Assembly: GCA_021160955.1 (NCBI GenBank)
Contig: JAGHBM010000013.1
Location: forward strand, 1 to 15,442
Length of the DNA stretch: 15,442 bases
Origin: Candidatus Aenigmatarchaeota archaeon
GTDB lineage: Archaea > Aenigmatarchaeota > Aenigmatarchaeia > PWEA01 > JAGHBM01
Direction: 5' to 3'
Below are positions 14,133-15,442 of the stretch, in pieces. The notes under the pieces were generated by a model that ran no database searches, was not told the origin of the DNA, and worked only from the letters and a program-made list of their open reading frames with translations. A program made the position numbers and the translations under genes. The number at the start of each line of letters is the position of its first letter. Within the stretch, counting starts at the first letter, position 1.

Positions 14133-15287
14133 GTGAAAGACGGTAATTTCATATTTACTTCTGAGGCAATGACTGAGGGACATCCGGATAAGATATCTGA
14201 TATAATTTCTGATTCAATTCTCGATGAAATACTGAAGCACGATAAGAATGCCAGAGTTGCCTGCGAAACAATGGTCGGTATGGGGTTCGTGATCGTCACT
14301 GGTGAAATAACAACATCTCATTTTGTTGATGTACAAAAAATTGTCAGGTCTGTCTTGGATGAAATTGGTTACAACAAGCCAGAATACGGATTTGACTCGC
14401 ATACCGTTGGAGTCTTGACGAGCATCCACGAACAATCCCCAGACATAGCTATTGGTGTTAACAAAGAAGAGGAAATTGGTGCGGGAGATCAAGGAATGAT
14501 GTTCGGTTATGCCACAAACGAAACACCTGAAATGATGCCACTTCCAATTCTTTTGGCACATAAGCTCGCAATGAAACTCACTGAAGTGAGGAAGAAAAAG
14601 ATTTTACCTTATTTGAGACCTGACGGAAAGACACAGGTCAGCGTGAGATATGAAGATGGTAAACCAAAAGAGGTTACAACCGTTGTGATAGCAGCGCAAC
14701 ATGATCCCGATGTTGACATAGAAAAACTCAGAGAAGACATAAAAGAAAAGGTCATAAAACCAGTTTGCGGAGAATGGTTGACAGAAAACACAAAATATTA
14801 CATAAACAACACCGGGAGATTCGTCATCGGAGGTCCTGTCGCGGACAGTGGCATGACTGGAAGAAAGATCATAGCCGACACGTACGGAGGTGCAGGATGT
14901 CATGGAGGTGGTGCGTTTTCGGGAAAGGATCCCTCAAAAGTAGATAAATCCGCAGCGTATATGGCAAGGTACATAGCAAAGAACCTAGTCGCCGCCGGAA
15001 TCTGTGACAGATGTGAAGTTCAACTCGCCTACGTGATAGGAGGTACCGAACCGTTATCAATAATGGTTGACACATTTGGAACTGGTAAGATACCTGAAGA
15101 AAAAATTTTGGAGCTCATTAAAAAGCACTTCAAACTATCACCAAAAGGAATAATACAACAACTTGATTTGTTGAGACCGATATACAAAAAGACTGCATGT
15201 TACGGTCACTTCGGAAGGAATGATCCTGACTTCACATGGGAAAGAACTGACCTTGCAGAAGTCTTGAAGAAAGAAGCTGGTTTGTGA
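14133..15287 (+). CDS. metK: S-adenosylmethionine synthetase, bacterial/eukaryotic type (MetK)
   Basis: The enzyme (384 aa) makes S-adenosylmethionine from methionine and ATP in the cytosol, the methyl donor for RNA, DNA and lipid modification. It carries the classic MetK motifs: [16 protein letters not shown] (8-23) with H17, D19 and K20 of the ATP site; E45 as potassium-ligand candidate; QSPDIAIGV (101-109); [15 protein letters not shown] (116-130, signature 1); [19 protein letters not shown] (258-276, signature 2) with K265. The start is a GTG with GGTGAT upstream, and the length is standard for the family. Most archaea use a distinct AdoMet synthetase that lacks these signatures, so this gene stands out in an otherwise archaeal context and may reflect ancient transfer. 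Codon use looks like that of its neighbours. Its TGA overlaps the ATG of a downstream membrane protein gene by one base. Confidence 0.96.
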   Translation: MKDGNFIFTSEAMTEGHPDKISDIISDSILDEILKHDKNARVACETMVGMGFVIVTGEITTSHFVDVQKIVRSVLDEIGYNKPEYGFDSHTVGVLTSIHEQSPDIAIGVNKEEEIGAGDQGMMFGYATNETPEMMPLPILLAHKLAMKLTEVRKKKILPYLRPDGKTQVSVRYEDGKPKEVTTVVIAAQHDPDVDIEKLREDIKEKVIKPVCGEWLTENTKYYINNTGRFVIGGPVADSGMTGRKIIADTYGGAGCHGGGAFSGKDPSKVDKSAAYMARYIAKNLVAAGICDRCEVQLAYVIGGTEPLSIMVDTFGTGKIPEEKILELIKKHFKLSPKGIIQQLDLLRPIYKKTACYGHFGRNDPDFTWERTDLAEVLKKEAGL

Positions 15288-15442
15288 TGAAACATAGTAT
15301 AAAGTGGGGATTGTTTGTTGGCGTAACGATTGCTTCGATATCATCGCTCATACTTAGGTTCATTCCGATTAACTATTGGACTCTTGTTGTTTTTCTTTAC
15401 TTATATTCTGTTGTTGGTGCAATAACATCTATTGTCGTATAC
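15287..15442 (+). CDS. Membrane protein, 3' end cut by window
   Basis: Fifty-two codons are visible from ATG 15287, whose A is the last base of the metK stop codon (TGATG), so translation is likely coupled to metK. The peptide begins [20 protein letters not shown], then LILRFIPINYWTLVVFLYLY and SVVGAITSIVVY. This reads as a short positively charged cytoplasmic end followed by two hydrophobic segments (about 8-23 and 30-52) separated by a short loop around RFIPIN. The first segment could also be taken for an uncleaved signal anchor. There is no recognisable family motif in this fragment, so function is unknown. The open frame runs to the last base of the window without a stop. Confidence 0.7.
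   Translation, partial: MKHSIKWGLFVGVTIASISSLILRFIPINYWTLVVFLYLYSVVGAITSIVVY

Noticed and set aside
1..15442. tRNA genes, CRISPR arrays, transposases or attachment sites
   Set aside because: No cloverleaf-like conserved arms, regular repeats or transposase motifs were found when reading both strands.

Overview
The window looks like a compact archaeal chromosome segment (AT-rich, roughly 38% GC by eye). The archaeal call rests on an archaeal-type Lhr helicase with a C-terminal zinc finger, a bifunctional phosphoglucose/phosphomannose isomerase of archaeal type, a GH57 amylase, and TATA-like boxes about 25-28 bases upstream of several start codons, so that some mRNAs would be leaderless or nearly so. 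Where Shine-Dalgarno motifs occur they are of the GGTGA type. Intergenic spaces are short and many genes overlap. I cannot place the organism to phylum. A DPANN-like or other uncultured lineage is possible, and the bacterial-type MetK would be unusual for most archaea.

Region 1 (1-9644) is a glucose-polymer (glycogen) locus. On the + strand are a phosphohexomutase cut by the window edge, an (alpha/alpha)6-barrel glucosidase of the debranching type, and a eukaryote-like GT3 glycogen synthase that overlaps it by ATGA. Facing them on the - strand are a GT4 glycosyltransferase of the archaeal glycogen-synthase type, an unrecognised acidic protein, and a GH57 alpha-amylase. The GH57 gene ends inside the end of the GT3 gene (20-base convergent overlap). 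A GalT-like nucleotidyltransferase is read divergently from GT4. It ends against the convergent PGI/PMI gene with interlocked stop codons. Together these give a route fructose-6-P / mannose-6-P <-> glucose-6-P <-> glucose-1-P <-> NDP-glucose -> alpha-glucan, with GH57 and the glucosidase for trimming or breakdown. No branching enzyme or phosphorylase is visible here.

Region 2 (9645-12618) holds the large Lhr-type helicase on the - strand, upstream of PGI/PMI. It is followed by a 154-base divergent promoter region with a 17-base perfect palindrome.

Region 3 (12619-14099) is a tightly overlapping + strand operon: a dCMP-deaminase-like enzyme, a YunG-like small protein with a possible Cys-His-Asp triad, and endonuclease III with a 4Fe-4S motif. 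This suggests nucleotide and DNA maintenance.

Region 4 (14100-15442) holds bacterial-type S-adenosylmethionine synthetase with its own promoter, then the start of a membrane protein coupled by TGATG and cut by the window end. No tRNA, rRNA, CRISPR array or mobile element was seen, and no gene-free stretch exceeds about 155 bases.
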